Assembly: GCA_017437065.1 (NCBI GenBank)
Contig: JAFSBX010000141.1
Coordinates: 1 to 64,000 of the forward strand
Origin: Lachnospiraceae bacterium
Lineage (GTDB): Bacteria > Bacillota > Clostridia > Lachnospirales > Lachnospiraceae
DNA: 64,000 nt
Direction of reading: 5' to 3'
Below, piece by piece: positions 54,333 to 63,155 of the stretch. Positions within the stretch are counted from its first letter, which is position 1, and each line of letters opens with the position of its first letter. A model generated the notes under the pieces. The model saw nothing but the letters and a program-made list of their open reading frames with translations. It had not been told where the DNA came from and ran no database searches. A program made the position numbers and the translations under genes.

Positions 54333-56054
54333 ATGGCGCAGTGGTTTATAACGGCAAAAAGAGCTGATTTTGAAAAAATAGCGGAGAAGTTTGGAATTAG
54401 TCCGGTGCTGGCGAGGTTGATTCGAAACAGAGATGTGATTGAAGAGGATGAAATTCGGAAATATTTGTACGGAGATATGGAGGAATTATATGATCCGTTT
54501 TTGATGCAGGACATGGAAAAGGCTGTGGAGCTTTTAATTACCCGACTGGAAACAAAGGAGAAAATCAGAGTCATTGGGGACTATGATATTGACGGTATTT
54601 GTGCAGCATATGTTTTGGTAAGTGGTTTAAAGGCACTTGGTGCAAATGTGGATGCGGCAATTCCCCATAGAGTAAAGGATGGTTATGGCTTGAATGAATC
54701 TTTGATTTTGGAAGCCGCAGAAGCAGGGGTACAGATGATTGTGACCTGCGATAACGGGATTGCGGCGGCGCAACAGGTTGCTTACGGTAATAGTTTGGGG
54801 GTGACAACCATTGTAACGGATCACCATGAAGTGCCCTTTGTCTGTGAAGGAGAAACAAAAAAATACAACCTGCCTCCGGCAGCTGCAGTGGTAGATCCAA
54901 AGAGGGAAGATTGTAATTATCCTTTTAAGGGAATTTGTGGTGCAGTTGTTGCTTATAAGTTGATAGAAGCGATGTTAATAAAATTAGGAAAAAAGGAAGA
55001 ACACCGTGAGCTGATGGAAGAACTGCTTCAATTTGCGGCTTTTGCCACGATTGGTGATGTAATGGAATTGCAGGATGAAAACCGGATTTTGGTAAAAAAA
55101 GGCCTTTCCCTTTTAGAAAAAACGAAAAATACAGGTTTGAAAGCACTTCTTTTGGCAACCGGACTGGAAGGAAAAAAGATTTCTCCGTATCACATTGGTT
55201 TTATTATGGGACCATGTATGAACGCTACCGGAAGGCTGGATACAGCGGCGAGAGCATTGGAGCTTTTGCGGGAAACTAATTATGAAAAGGCGATACAGAC
55301 GGCAAATGATTTGAAGGAATTGAACGATGCCCGAAAGGAGTTAACAGTAAAGGGCGTAGAACAGGCAATGGAACAGATAGAAACAACTACCTTGAAAGAG
55401 GAAAGAGTATTGGTGGTATTTCTGCCGGACTGCCACGAAAGTCTTGCCGGAATTATTGCAGGCAGAGTAAGAGAAAAATACGGCAAACCAACCTTCGTGC
55501 TGACTAGAGGTGAAGAGGAGGTCAAAGGCTCGGGACGTTCCATAGAAGAATACAATATGTATGAAGAAATCAGTGCCTGTAAAGAATTATTTACCAAATT
55601 CGGCGGACATAAAATGGCAGCTGGTCTGTCAATGAAGGAGGAAAATGTGGAAATCTTCCGCAAACGGCTGAATGAGATGTGTACATTGACAGAGGAAGAT
55701 TTAGAGGAAAAGGTTCGCATTGATATTGCACTTCCGTTGTCCCATGTGACGAAAGAGTTTGTAGAAGAACTGGAAAAGCTGGAACCTTTTGGAGTAGGAA
55801 ATAATAAGCCGGTTTTTGCACAAAAGGATATAGTTGTCTTAAGTGAGCAGATTTTGGGTAAGAATAAAAATGTAGGGAAGTATAAGATTCGTGACTGTTA
55901 CGGGGATGTGTATGAAATGATGTATTTCGGTGATATACAGGCTTTTGGAGAGTATTATAGGCAGCGTGAGAGTATTTTTATTACTTATTATCCATCTTTT
56001 AATGAATATATGGGAAAAAAGAGCATACAAATTGTAATGCAGAATTATAAATAA
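54333..56054 (+). CDS. recJ: Single-stranded-DNA-specific exonuclease RecJ
   Basis: This 573-aa DHH-family 5'-3' exonuclease works in recombination and mismatch repair. DHH motifs: IGDYDIDGIC (82-90), TCDNGIAA, TDHHEVPF; DHHA1 part: GPCMNATGRLDTAARA, HESLAGIIAGRVREKY, GSGRS, FGGHKMAAG. The start ATG 54333 has GGAAGG upstream. The protein lacks the long C-terminal extension of Bacillus RecJ, having instead a short OB-like end. Confidence 0.95.
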   Translation: MAQWFITAKRADFEKIAEKFGISPVLARLIRNRDVIEEDEIRKYLYGDMEELYDPFLMQDMEKAVELLITRLETKEKIRVIGDYDIDGICAAYVLVSGLKALGANVDAAIPHRVKDGYGLNESLILEAAEAGVQMIVTCDNGIAAAQQVAYGNSLGVTTIVTDHHEVPFVCEGETKKYNLPPAAAVVDPKREDCNYPFKGICGAVVAYKLIEAMLIKLGKKEEHRELMEELLQFAAFATIGDVMELQDENRILVKKGLSLLEKTKNTGLKALLLATGLEGKKISPYHIGFIMGPCMNATGRLDTAARALELLRETNYEKAIQTANDLKELNDARKELTVKGVEQAMEQIETTTLKEERVLVVFLPDCHESLAGIIAGRVREKYGKPTFVLTRGEEEVKGSGRSIEEYNMYEEISACKELFTKFGGHKMAAGLSMKEENVEIFRKRLNEMCTLTEEDLEEKVRIDIALPLSHVTKEFVEELEKLEPFGVGNNKPVFAQKDIVVLSEQILGKNKNVGKYKIRDCYGDVYEMMYFGDIQAFGEYYRQRESIFITYYPSFNEYMGKKSIQIVMQNYK

Positions 56055-56064
56055 GAGTGTGGGT

Positions 56065-56386
56065 GAAATGTAGGTGAAAAGGGGGCTGGCGAGGGGGAGG
56101 CTGTGAGGTGTCCGTGGAAGAAATATGGTAGCGTTGTTCCGATGTACGGAGCTAAGAATTTCTAAGTATCTCTTAGCAAGGTGACGGCAACGGACGCAAC
56201 CGGCATACATTCGCCATCGTGGCTCAGGTATGCCTTAATCGGACATCGTGTCCGATTATTGCTGGAAGTGAAAGAGATACTAAGAAATTCTAAGCTCCTG
56301 CCAAAGTCACAACGCCACCATATTTCTTCCGCGGACACGGACGGGGCTATTGCTTCGCTCAGCCCCTGGTTTTCGACATACATTTC
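56065..56386 (-). repeat. Large structured repeat element A
   Basis: The outer arms GAAATGTA (56065) and TACATTTC (56379-56386), then a long near-perfect stem between 56108-56175 and 56270-56337, enclose an inner domain. Read on the minus strand it has a hairpin ATCGGAC/GTCCGAT, then a hairpin whose 17-base loop region (56209-56225) is identical to element B, then GGTTGCGTC (56193-56201), and an internal loop with TTGTGACTT (56304-56312) opposite CGGAACAA (56134-56141). The only open frames through it are spurious. It may be a non-coding RNA or a mobile hairpin. Confidence 0.75.
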
Positions 56387-56461
56387 TGGGGGATGATGTA
56401 ACGGAGGTGTAGGTGGTGGGAAAGCATGAAGTTAAAATGGCGTTGTAGAAAACGTAGATTG

Positions 56462-56697
56462 GGCGTGGTGGGGAAAAGGTGATCGGCATTTGTGACTTGT
56501 GGAGGATATTAGATTTTCTTAATGTTCTGTAAGAAGCTAGCAATTCGGCGGCACGGATGCCGACGAAAGGCTGAAACTGAGCCACGATGGCGAATTTCAG
56601 CCGGTTGCGTCTGGGTTCAAATCCTATATCAGAACATTTAGAAAATCTTATATCCGAAACTCGGAACAAAGGTCGACCACCTTTTCCCCACCACGCC
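56462..56697 (+). repeat. Large structured repeat element B
   Basis: A 19-bp perfect outer stem (56462-56480 with 56679-56697) and an inner stem (ATATTAGATTTTCTTAATG with its partner near 56636-56653) enclose two hairpins: CGGCGGC-ACGGAT-GCCG and GGCTGAAA/TTTCAGCC with the conserved loop at 56579-56595, then GGTTGCGTC (56603-56611). The internal loop has TTTGTGACTTGT (56489-56500) opposite CGGAACAAA (56662-56670). It is homologous to element A in opposite orientation and to 34929-35025. Confidence 0.78.
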
Positions 56698-56714
56698 GCC
56701 ACCCACTCCAACAC

Positions 56715-56874
56715 AAAAAAAGTGCCGCCGGAGCGACACCTTTTCAAGAAGATTAGAAAAACGAGAACCCCCGGCGGGAAACCGGGGGCTCTGCTTCTTA
56801 TGAGGGGGGAGATAGTGAGTTCAATCAACTATCTAAGTAATAATATAAAGTGAAATTGTGTTCAAATTGTGTTC
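56715..56874 (-). ncRNA. Possible leftward small transcript with tandem terminators
   Basis: On the minus strand a GC-rich hairpin (56763-56791, CCCCCGG/CCGGGGG) is followed by TTTTT, and a second stem (56722-56728 with 56733-56739, then seven U) follows. Upstream are a small hairpin GATAGT/ACTATC and tandem 11-bp repeats AAATTGTGTTC (56853-56863, 56864-56874). Two terminators in series imply a leftward transcript; the plus strand has no T-runs. No convincing toxin ORF is visible. The rest of 56055-57062 has no gene. Confidence 0.35.
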
Positions 56875-57062
56875 AAAGTGTAAGGATTTTATTAAGAAAA
56901 AAATCAAGTATAAACTATTTATAAACAAAATGAAGACCTAAGTATAACCCAAATGCCTCACTGTTGAAAAAATCCCTTCACTATGATATCTTATTTAATG
57001 GAATATTTTGTTTAAAAGCTTTGCTAACATGACGAAACAGGCTTTGGAAGGAGCGAAAAGGA

Positions 57063-58544
57063 ATGGCAGCATTAAAGGAACTATTACAGAAGATTCAATA
57101 CACTTTAGTACAGGGAAACGCGGATATAGAAATTACGGAAGTGGTTTATGACTCCAGAAAGATTACAAAGGGATGTCTTTTTATCTGTATCGAAGGTGCC
57201 AATTTTGACGGGCATACTTTTGCGGCAGAAGCGGCAGAGAAAGGTGCAGCGGTGCTTGTTGTATCGAAAGAGGTAAAAGTGCCGGAGGACATTGTGGTGA
57301 TTCGGGTGGAGGATACCCGTTATGCCATGGCATTTATTTCAGCTGCATATTTTGGTAATCCTGCTGAGAAATTAAAGGTAATCGGTATTACGGGGACAAA
57401 AGGGAAGACAACTACGACTTATCTGATTAAATCTATTTTAGAGCATGCAGGATACAAGGTAGGATTAATCGGAACAATAGAAACAATTATCGGTGATAAG
57501 CACATTCATGCAGAAAATACAACCCCGGAATCATTCCTTTTACAGAAGTATTTTAAAGAAATGGTGGATGTAGGGCTTGATGCAGTAGTTATGGAAGTAT
57601 CTTCACAGGGTCTTAAGCTTCACAGAACACAGGGATTTATTTTTGATATAGGTATTTTTACAAATTTGGAACCGGATCATATCGGACCAAATGAACATGC
57701 GGATTTTGAAGAATATAAGATGTGTAAAGGTCTTTTGTTTAAGCAATGTCTGACAGGAATTGTGAATATGGATGATTCTCATTGCAAAGATGTGGTAGAA
57801 GGACACACTTGTAAATTGGAAACATTTGGTTTAGCAAAAGAAGCAGACCTTCGTGCAGAACAGTTGGAGTTAGTGACAAAAGGTGGTCATATCGGAGTCA
57901 GCTTCCTGTTAAAAGGATTGTTAGAGTTTCCGGTAGAAGTGGCAACACCGGGACGTTTTAGTGTGTATAATGCGCTGGCAGCAATTGCGGTATGCAGACA
58001 CTTTAATGTTGATGAGGAAAGAATTAAGACAGCACTTTTGGCAGCAAAGGTAAAAGGACGTATTGAAATGGTAAAAGTTTCGGACGATTTTACGTTGATG
58101 ATTGATTATGCCCACAATGCAATGAGTCTGGAAAGTCTGCTTTCGACATTAAAGGAATACCATCCGCACAGACTGGTTTGTCTCTTTGGCTGTGGTGGAA
58201 ACCGTTCCAAGCTTCGTCGTTATGAAATGGGCGAGGTTAGTGGAAGACTGGCGGACTTGACGATTATTACATCGGATAATCCACGTTTTGAAGAGCCACA
58301 GGCGATTATGGATGACATTAAAGAAGGCATTGCCAAAACGTCGGGAGCTTATGTGGAGATTTGTGACAGAAAAGAGGCCATTGCGTATGCCATAGATAAT
58401 GGGGAACCGGGGGATATTATCGTGCTTGCCGGAAAAGGCCATGAAGATTATCAGGAAATCAAAGGAGTAAAATATCCGATGGATGAAAGAGATTTAATAC
58501 GGGATATTTTAAAGGAAAGAGGAAGAACGGACATTGGAAGGTAA
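57063..58544 (+). CDS. murE: UDP-MurNAc-tripeptide synthetase (meso-DAP-adding)
   Basis: This 493-aa cytoplasmic ligase adds the third amino acid to UDP-MurNAc-L-Ala-D-Glu. The ATP loop is GITGTKGKTTTT (109-119), then NTTPESF, MEVSSQGLKLHR, FTNLEPDHIGPN, and DNPR at 405-408, the signature for meso-diaminopimelate specificity. AAGGAG precedes ATG 57063. It overlaps priA by 11 bp. Confidence 0.97.
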   Translation: MAALKELLQKIQYTLVQGNADIEITEVVYDSRKITKGCLFICIEGANFDGHTFAAEAAEKGAAVLVVSKEVKVPEDIVVIRVEDTRYAMAFISAAYFGNPAEKLKVIGITGTKGKTTTTYLIKSILEHAGYKVGLIGTIETIIGDKHIHAENTTPESFLLQKYFKEMVDVGLDAVVMEVSSQGLKLHRTQGFIFDIGIFTNLEPDHIGPNEHADFEEYKMCKGLLFKQCLTGIVNMDDSHCKDVVEGHTCKLETFGLAKEADLRAEQLELVTKGGHIGVSFLLKGLLEFPVEVATPGRFSVYNALAAIAVCRHFNVDEERIKTALLAAKVKGRIEMVKVSDDFTLMIDYAHNAMSLESLLSTLKEYHPHRLVCLFGCGGNRSKLRRYEMGEVSGRLADLTIITSDNPRFEEPQAIMDDIKEGIAKTSGAYVEICDRKEAIAYAIDNGEPGDIIVLAGKGHEDYQEIKGVKYPMDERDLIRDILKERGRTDIGR

Positions 58545-60780
58545 GTATGCCAATATCATTGTGGATATTTCCCATGAAAAGGTTGACAGACCGTTTCAGT
58601 ACAAAATACCGGAGCGGCTGAAAGGAAAAATAGAGCCGGGAACCTGTGTACAGGTGCCTTTCGGAGTAGGGAATAAACCACTGAAAGGTTATGTGATAGA
58701 AGTTACGGACAATGCTGAATACGATACAAACAAGCTGAAGGAAATTAATAAAATAGAAGAGGGTGTGGTAGGTGCAGAAGCAAATGCCATTAAGCTTGCG
58801 TGGTGGATGAAAACTACTTACGGTTCTACCATGATTCAGTCTTTAAAGACGGTACTTCCCGTAAAAAAAGAAATCCGGCAACTGGAAAAAAGGACATTAA
58901 AAAGACTTGCAGACAGGGAAGTAATTCTATTTGAGAAAAATGAGGCAGTAAGGAAGAAACAGGTGGCAAAAGCAAGAGTATTATCCGAGCTTTTGGAGGC
59001 TGAGGAGCTGCCTTATGAACTGGTGACGGGAAAGTTGAACATTTCTTCTTCTACGATACAGAGTCTGGAAAGACAGGGGCTTGTCAAAGTAGAACGGCAA
59101 AGTTTTTATCGGAATCCGGTAAAAGCGGTTGATACACAGGAAGAGAAGAAAATGTTGAGCCGAAAGCAGCAGGAAATTACAGATGCCGTGTTATCTGATT
59201 ATGATAATAAAAACACAGGAACCTATCTGCTTCATGGGATTACGGGAAGCGGAAAAACAGAAGTATATATGGAAATGATAGAAGGCATGATGCAAAGAAA
59301 AAAGGCTTCTATCGTGCTGATCCCGGAAATTGCATTAACCTATCAGACACTAATGCGGTTTTACAGGCGCTTTGGAGACAGAGTGTCGGTAATGAACTCT
59401 ACCTTATCAAACGGTGAAAAGTTCGATCAGTTTGAGCGGGCGAAAAAGGGAGAAATCGATGTAATTATTGGTCCACGTTCTGCACTGTTTACTCCTTTTA
59501 AGGAGATTGGACTGATTATTATAGATGAAGAGCATGAAAACAGCTATAAAAGCGAAACTATGCCAAAGTACCATGCAAGAGAAACAGCAGTGGAAATTGC
59601 AAGGATGCATGGGGCAAGTGTGGTGCTTGGCTCGGCAACCCCTTCTTTGGAGGCATATTATCGGGCAAAACAGGGTGAGTATAAGTTGTTTACCTTAAAA
59701 GAGCGTCTGACAGGAGGGACTTTGCCGGCGGTTTATACAGTGGATTTAAGGGAAGAATTAAAACAAGGAAACCGCTCTATTTTCAGTGTGAAGTTAAAAG
59801 AACTGATGGAAGATCGTCTGGCGAAAAAACAGCAGATTATGTTGTTTTTAAACAGAAGAGGTTATGCAGGTTTTGTGTCCTGTCGTGCCTGCGGACTGGT
59901 ATTAAAATGTCCGCATTGTGACGTTTCCCTTTCCGAACATTGGGGAGGAAAGCTGGTATGTCATTATTGTGGTTACGAACAGTCGGCAGTGACTAAGTGT
60001 CCTGATTGTGGTTCGAAATACATTTTAGGTTTTAAGGCAGGAACGGAACAGGTAGAGGAACAGGTAAGAAAAGTATTTCCGGATGCAAAAGTTCTTCGAA
60101 TGGATGCGGATACCACAAAGAAGAAAGAAAGCTATGAGCGGATACTTTCTGCATTTGCCAATAAAGAAGCGGATATTCTGGTAGGAACCCAGATGATTGT
60201 AAAAGGACATGATTTTCCCAATGTGACTCTTGTGGGTATTCTGGCGGCAGATTTATCCTTGTCGGCAAACGATTATCGTGCGGGTGAGCGAACCTTCCAG
60301 TTATTGACACAGGCGGCAGGGCGTGCAGGGAGAGGAGAACAGCCGGGAGAAGTGGTGATTCAGACCTATCAGCCGGAGCATTACAGTATTGTGCATGCAT
60401 CAGAGCAGAATTATGAAGCTTTTTATGAAGCGGAAATGTGCTATAGAGATTTACTTTCCTATCCGCCGGCAGCACATTTAATGGCAGTGCAGATTATGGC
60501 AAAGGATGAGAAAAAAGGAGAGCGGCTGGCAGAGCATCTTTCAAAAAAAATGAAAGAAGAATATAAAACGAAAGCATTGGAACTACGGTTATCCATTATC
60601 GGACCTGCCAAGGCGGGAATCGGTAAAATTAATGACATTTACCGTTATGTGTTTTATGTAAAATGCAAAAATTATGTGTATCTCACAGAAATAAAGGATA
60701 AACTGGAAGAAGAAATATTTACATTACAGTTAAAAAATGAAATGGTTCAATTTGATTTTGACCCAATGAATACATTTTAA
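58534..60780 (+). CDS. priA: Primosomal replication-restart helicase PriA
   Basis: This 748-aa helicase has the N-terminal DNA-binding domain (VDISHEKVDRPFQYKIP in part), Walker A GITGSGKT (235-242), DEEH (331-334), eight zinc-binding cysteines (CRACGLVLKCPHC; CHYCGYEQ; CPDCGS) and the C-terminal helicase motif QAAGRAGRG. Start TTG 58534 lies inside the end of murE; no later ATG in frame keeps the conserved N-terminus. Confidence 0.96.
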   Translation: MEGKYANIIVDISHEKVDRPFQYKIPERLKGKIEPGTCVQVPFGVGNKPLKGYVIEVTDNAEYDTNKLKEINKIEEGVVGAEANAIKLAWWMKTTYGSTMIQSLKTVLPVKKEIRQLEKRTLKRLADREVILFEKNEAVRKKQVAKARVLSELLEAEELPYELVTGKLNISSSTIQSLERQGLVKVERQSFYRNPVKAVDTQEEKKMLSRKQQEITDAVLSDYDNKNTGTYLLHGITGSGKTEVYMEMIEGMMQRKKASIVLIPEIALTYQTLMRFYRRFGDRVSVMNSTLSNGEKFDQFERAKKGEIDVIIGPRSALFTPFKEIGLIIIDEEHENSYKSETMPKYHARETAVEIARMHGASVVLGSATPSLEAYYRAKQGEYKLFTLKERLTGGTLPAVYTVDLREELKQGNRSIFSVKLKELMEDRLAKKQQIMLFLNRRGYAGFVSCRACGLVLKCPHCDVSLSEHWGGKLVCHYCGYEQSAVTKCPDCGSKYILGFKAGTEQVEEQVRKVFPDAKVLRMDADTTKKKESYERILSAFANKEADILVGTQMIVKGHDFPNVTLVGILAADLSLSANDYRAGERTFQLLTQAAGRAGRGEQPGEVVIQTYQPEHYSIVHASEQNYEAFYEAEMCYRDLLSYPPAAHLMAVQIMAKDEKKGERLAEHLSKKMKEEYKTKALELRLSIIGPAKAGIGKINDIYRYVFYVKCKNYVYLTEIKDKLEEEIFTLQLKNEMVQFDFDPMNTF

Positions 60781-60806
60781 AGTATACGTTTATGGAGGAA
60801 GAGAAG

Positions 60807-61295
60807 ATGGCAATAAGAAATATCAGAGAAATCGGTGATGACGTTTTAAACAAAACATGTAAAGAAGTAAAGGAAATGACTCCCAGAATAAAAGAACTTA
60901 TAGAGGATATGCTGGATACCATGTATGAAGCAAACGGTGTGGGGCTTGCGGCACCGCAGGTTGGTATTTTAAAGAGAATTGTAGTAATTGATGTGACCGG
61001 AGAAGACCCGATTGTAATGATTAACCCGAAAATTATTCAGTCAGACGGCGAGCAGACAGGGCATGAGGGATGTCTTTCCGTACCGGGAAAAACAGGTGTT
61101 GTGACAAGACCGAATTATGTGAAAGCAGTTGCTCTTGATGAAAATATGGAAGAATATGAAATTGAAGGAACAGAGCTTTTGGCAAGAGCTATCTGTCATG
61201 AATTAGACCATCTGGACGGACACCTTTATGTAGAAAAGGTGGAAGGAAGACTGATGGATGTAGCTGAAATTGAGGATGAAGAAATCGAAGAGTAA
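60807..61295 (+). CDS. def: Peptide deformylase
   Basis: This 162-aa metalloenzyme removes formyl from new N-terminal Met. Motifs GVGLAAPQ (44-51), EGCLSVP with Cys89, and HELDHLDG with His131, Glu132 and His135. The start at ATG 60807 follows GGAGG by eight bases. An acidic C-terminal tail (EIEDEEIEE) is present. Confidence 0.97.
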   Translation: MAIRNIREIGDDVLNKTCKEVKEMTPRIKELIEDMLDTMYEANGVGLAAPQVGILKRIVVIDVTGEDPIVMINPKIIQSDGEQTGHEGCLSVPGKTGVVTRPNYVKAVALDENMEEYEIEGTELLARAICHELDHLDGHLYVEKVEGRLMDVAEIEDEEIEE

Positions 61296-61386
61296 TAAAA
61301 CGAGGTTGATTATAGGAAAGTAGTATGCTTGGCAGGTATATTGTTTGAGTACAAATTTGCAGGTTATTTTTAATGGAGGCTAAGAT

Positions 61387-62328
61387 ATGAAAGTTTTGTT
61401 TATGGGTACGCCTGATTTTGCTGTAGATGCGTTAGAAGCACTGATACAGTCTGAACATGAAGTGGTAGGTGTAGTGACACAGCCGGACAAGCCAAAGGGC
61501 AGAGGAAAAGAAATGCAGTTTCCACCGGTTAAGGAATGTGCAGTAAAATACAATATTCCGGTATTTCAGCCGGTGAAAGTAAAAACACCGGAGGGAGTAG
61601 AAATGTTACGTTCTTTTGGGGCGGATATTTTTGTGGTAGCAGCCTTCGGACAGATTCTTTCCAAGGAAATTCTGGATATGCCAAAATACGGATGTATTAA
61701 CATTCATGCATCCCTTCTTCCGAAGTATCGTGGAGCGGCACCAATACAATGGGCAGTTATTGATGGAGAAAAACAGTCCGGTGTAACGATTCAGCAGATG
61801 AATGAAGGAATTGACACCGGTGATATCCTGTTAAAGTCTGTAGTAGATTTAGCACCGAAGGAAACCGGAGAGAGTCTTTATGAAAAATTGAGCAAAGCAG
61901 GTGCAGAATTAATTTTGCAGGTGCTTCCAATGATAGAAAACGGTACGGTAAAGCCGGAAAAACAGGATGATTCTTTGAGTACACATGCAGGAAAATTGAG
62001 CAAAGCATTAGGCTGTATTGACTGGAATAAAAGTGCAGTAGAAATCGAAAGACTGATTCGAGGCTTAAATTCCTGGCCAAGTGCGTATACTACATTTAAG
62101 GGAAAAACCTTAAAAATATGGGAAGCAGATGTAGTGGAAAAGAGTGCTGACGGAGAGCCGGGCAGCATTGCGGAAGTGACAAAAACGGATATTACAGTAA
62201 ATACGGGAGAAGGGCAGCTTACACTAAAGAGTATACAGTTAGAAGGAAAGAAACGAATGGAAGTAAAAGATTTCTTACTGGGATACAAAGTTGAAACAGG
62301 AGAAACTCTAGGAATATCGGAACAGTAA
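61387..62328 (+). CDS. fmt: Methionyl-tRNA formyltransferase
   Basis: This 313-aa enzyme formylates initiator Met-tRNA. MKVLFMGTPDFAVDALEAL, CINIHASLLPKYRGAAPIQ with catalytic His, and GIDTGDILL are present, then a C-terminal OB domain. It is paired functionally with def upstream (91-bp gap with no strong signal) and has GGAGG. Confidence 0.97.
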   Translation: MKVLFMGTPDFAVDALEALIQSEHEVVGVVTQPDKPKGRGKEMQFPPVKECAVKYNIPVFQPVKVKTPEGVEMLRSFGADIFVVAAFGQILSKEILDMPKYGCINIHASLLPKYRGAAPIQWAVIDGEKQSGVTIQQMNEGIDTGDILLKSVVDLAPKETGESLYEKLSKAGAELILQVLPMIENGTVKPEKQDDSLSTHAGKLSKALGCIDWNKSAVEIERLIRGLNSWPSAYTTFKGKTLKIWEADVVEKSADGEPGSIAEVTKTDITVNTGEGQLTLKSIQLEGKKRMEVKDFLLGYKVETGETLGISEQ

Positions 62329-62357
62329 TTAATGCATAGAAAGAAAGGGAAATGATT

Positions 62358-63056
62358 ATGCCGGGATTTTACGGATTTTATTTTGATCCAACTTATTATT
62401 TAGTGTTAATTGGTGCAGTTCTTTGTATGTGGGCAAGTTTTAGGGTGAACAGCACCTTTAAGAAGTACAGCAGAGTAAAAAGTCGAAGCAATATGACAGG
62501 AGCACAGGCAGCGGCAGAACTTTTACAGAGACAGGGAATTTTTGATGTACAGATTGAACATGTAAATGGAAATCTGACAGACCATTATGATCCAAGGTCT
62601 AAAGTACTTAGACTTTCGGATGCGACTTATTCTTCAACTTCTGTAGCGGCTATTGGTGTAGCAGCTCATGAATGCGGACATGCCATTCAGCATAACGAAG
62701 AATATCTGCCACTAAAGATAAGAAGTACAATTGTTCCTTTCGCTAATTTTGGCTGTCGTTTTGGGATTCCAATTATTTTACTGGGACTTTTCTTAGGGCA
62801 GTTTTTTGTGGAATTGGGTATCTGGGTATTTGCTATTTCCGTTTTATTCCAGATTATTACCCTTCCGGTAGAATTTAATGCTTCCGGCAGGGCAGTGGCT
62901 TTGCTTTCGGATTATGGTATTTTGGACAGCGAAGAAAACGGACAGTGCAAAAAGGTACTGCGTGCGGCGGCACTTACTTACGTAGCAGCGGCAGCGTCTT
63001 CCATATTACAGCTTTTAAGGCTAATTCTTTTATTCGGTAACAGAAGAGATGATTAG
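62358..63056 (+). CDS. Membrane zinc metallopeptidase (YugP family)
   Basis: This 232-aa integral membrane protein has an N-terminal helix, the zinc site HECGH (His104, Glu105, His108), and two or three later hydrophobic segments. It belongs to the Zn_peptidase_2/YugP type of unknown substrate, commonly between fmt and rsmB in Clostridia. ATG 62358 has AAAGGG eight bases upstream; ATG 62352 is too near. Confidence 0.92.
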   Translation: MPGFYGFYFDPTYYLVLIGAVLCMWASFRVNSTFKKYSRVKSRSNMTGAQAAAELLQRQGIFDVQIEHVNGNLTDHYDPRSKVLRLSDATYSSTSVAAIGVAAHECGHAIQHNEEYLPLKIRSTIVPFANFGCRFGIPIILLGLFLGQFFVELGIWVFAISVLFQIITLPVEFNASGRAVALLSDYGILDSEENGQCKKVLRAAALTYVAAAASSILQLLRLILLFGNRRDD

Positions 63057-63062
63057 TAAGCG

Positions 63063-63120
63063 TCCTGTATGTTCTGCATATCTTTAGATTAAAATAGATT
63101 GGGTTATATGCAGAGCAGGA
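63063..63120. repeat. Inverted repeat between the peptidase gene and rsmB
   Basis: TCCTG / CAGGA (63063-63067, 63116-63120) and CTGCATAT / ATATGCAG (63074-63081, 63106-63113) form a split stem with a 24-base AT-rich loop. No T-run follows. Role unknown. Confidence 0.45.
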
Positions 63121-63155
63121 TATGGGAAGGAAAGTTAAAAGGCAGGTTATATATA

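Noticed and set aside
56612..56630. A tRNA T-arm-like GGGTTCAAATCC in element B
   Set aside because: No acceptor, D-arm or anticodon arm can be placed around it, and element A lacks it.
56065..56697. Assignment of the hairpin elements to a named RNA class (for example raiA, TwoAYGGAY) or group II intron
   Set aside because: Some loop bases are reminiscent, but I cannot confirm a consensus without a covariance search, and no reverse transcriptase or domain V is visible.
56307..56828. A 173-aa reverse-strand frame and shorter forward frames at 56181-56396 and 56587-56853
   Set aside because: They run through the large hairpins and GC-rich terminators, have no ribosome-binding site, and their composition mirrors the repeats rather than protein coding.
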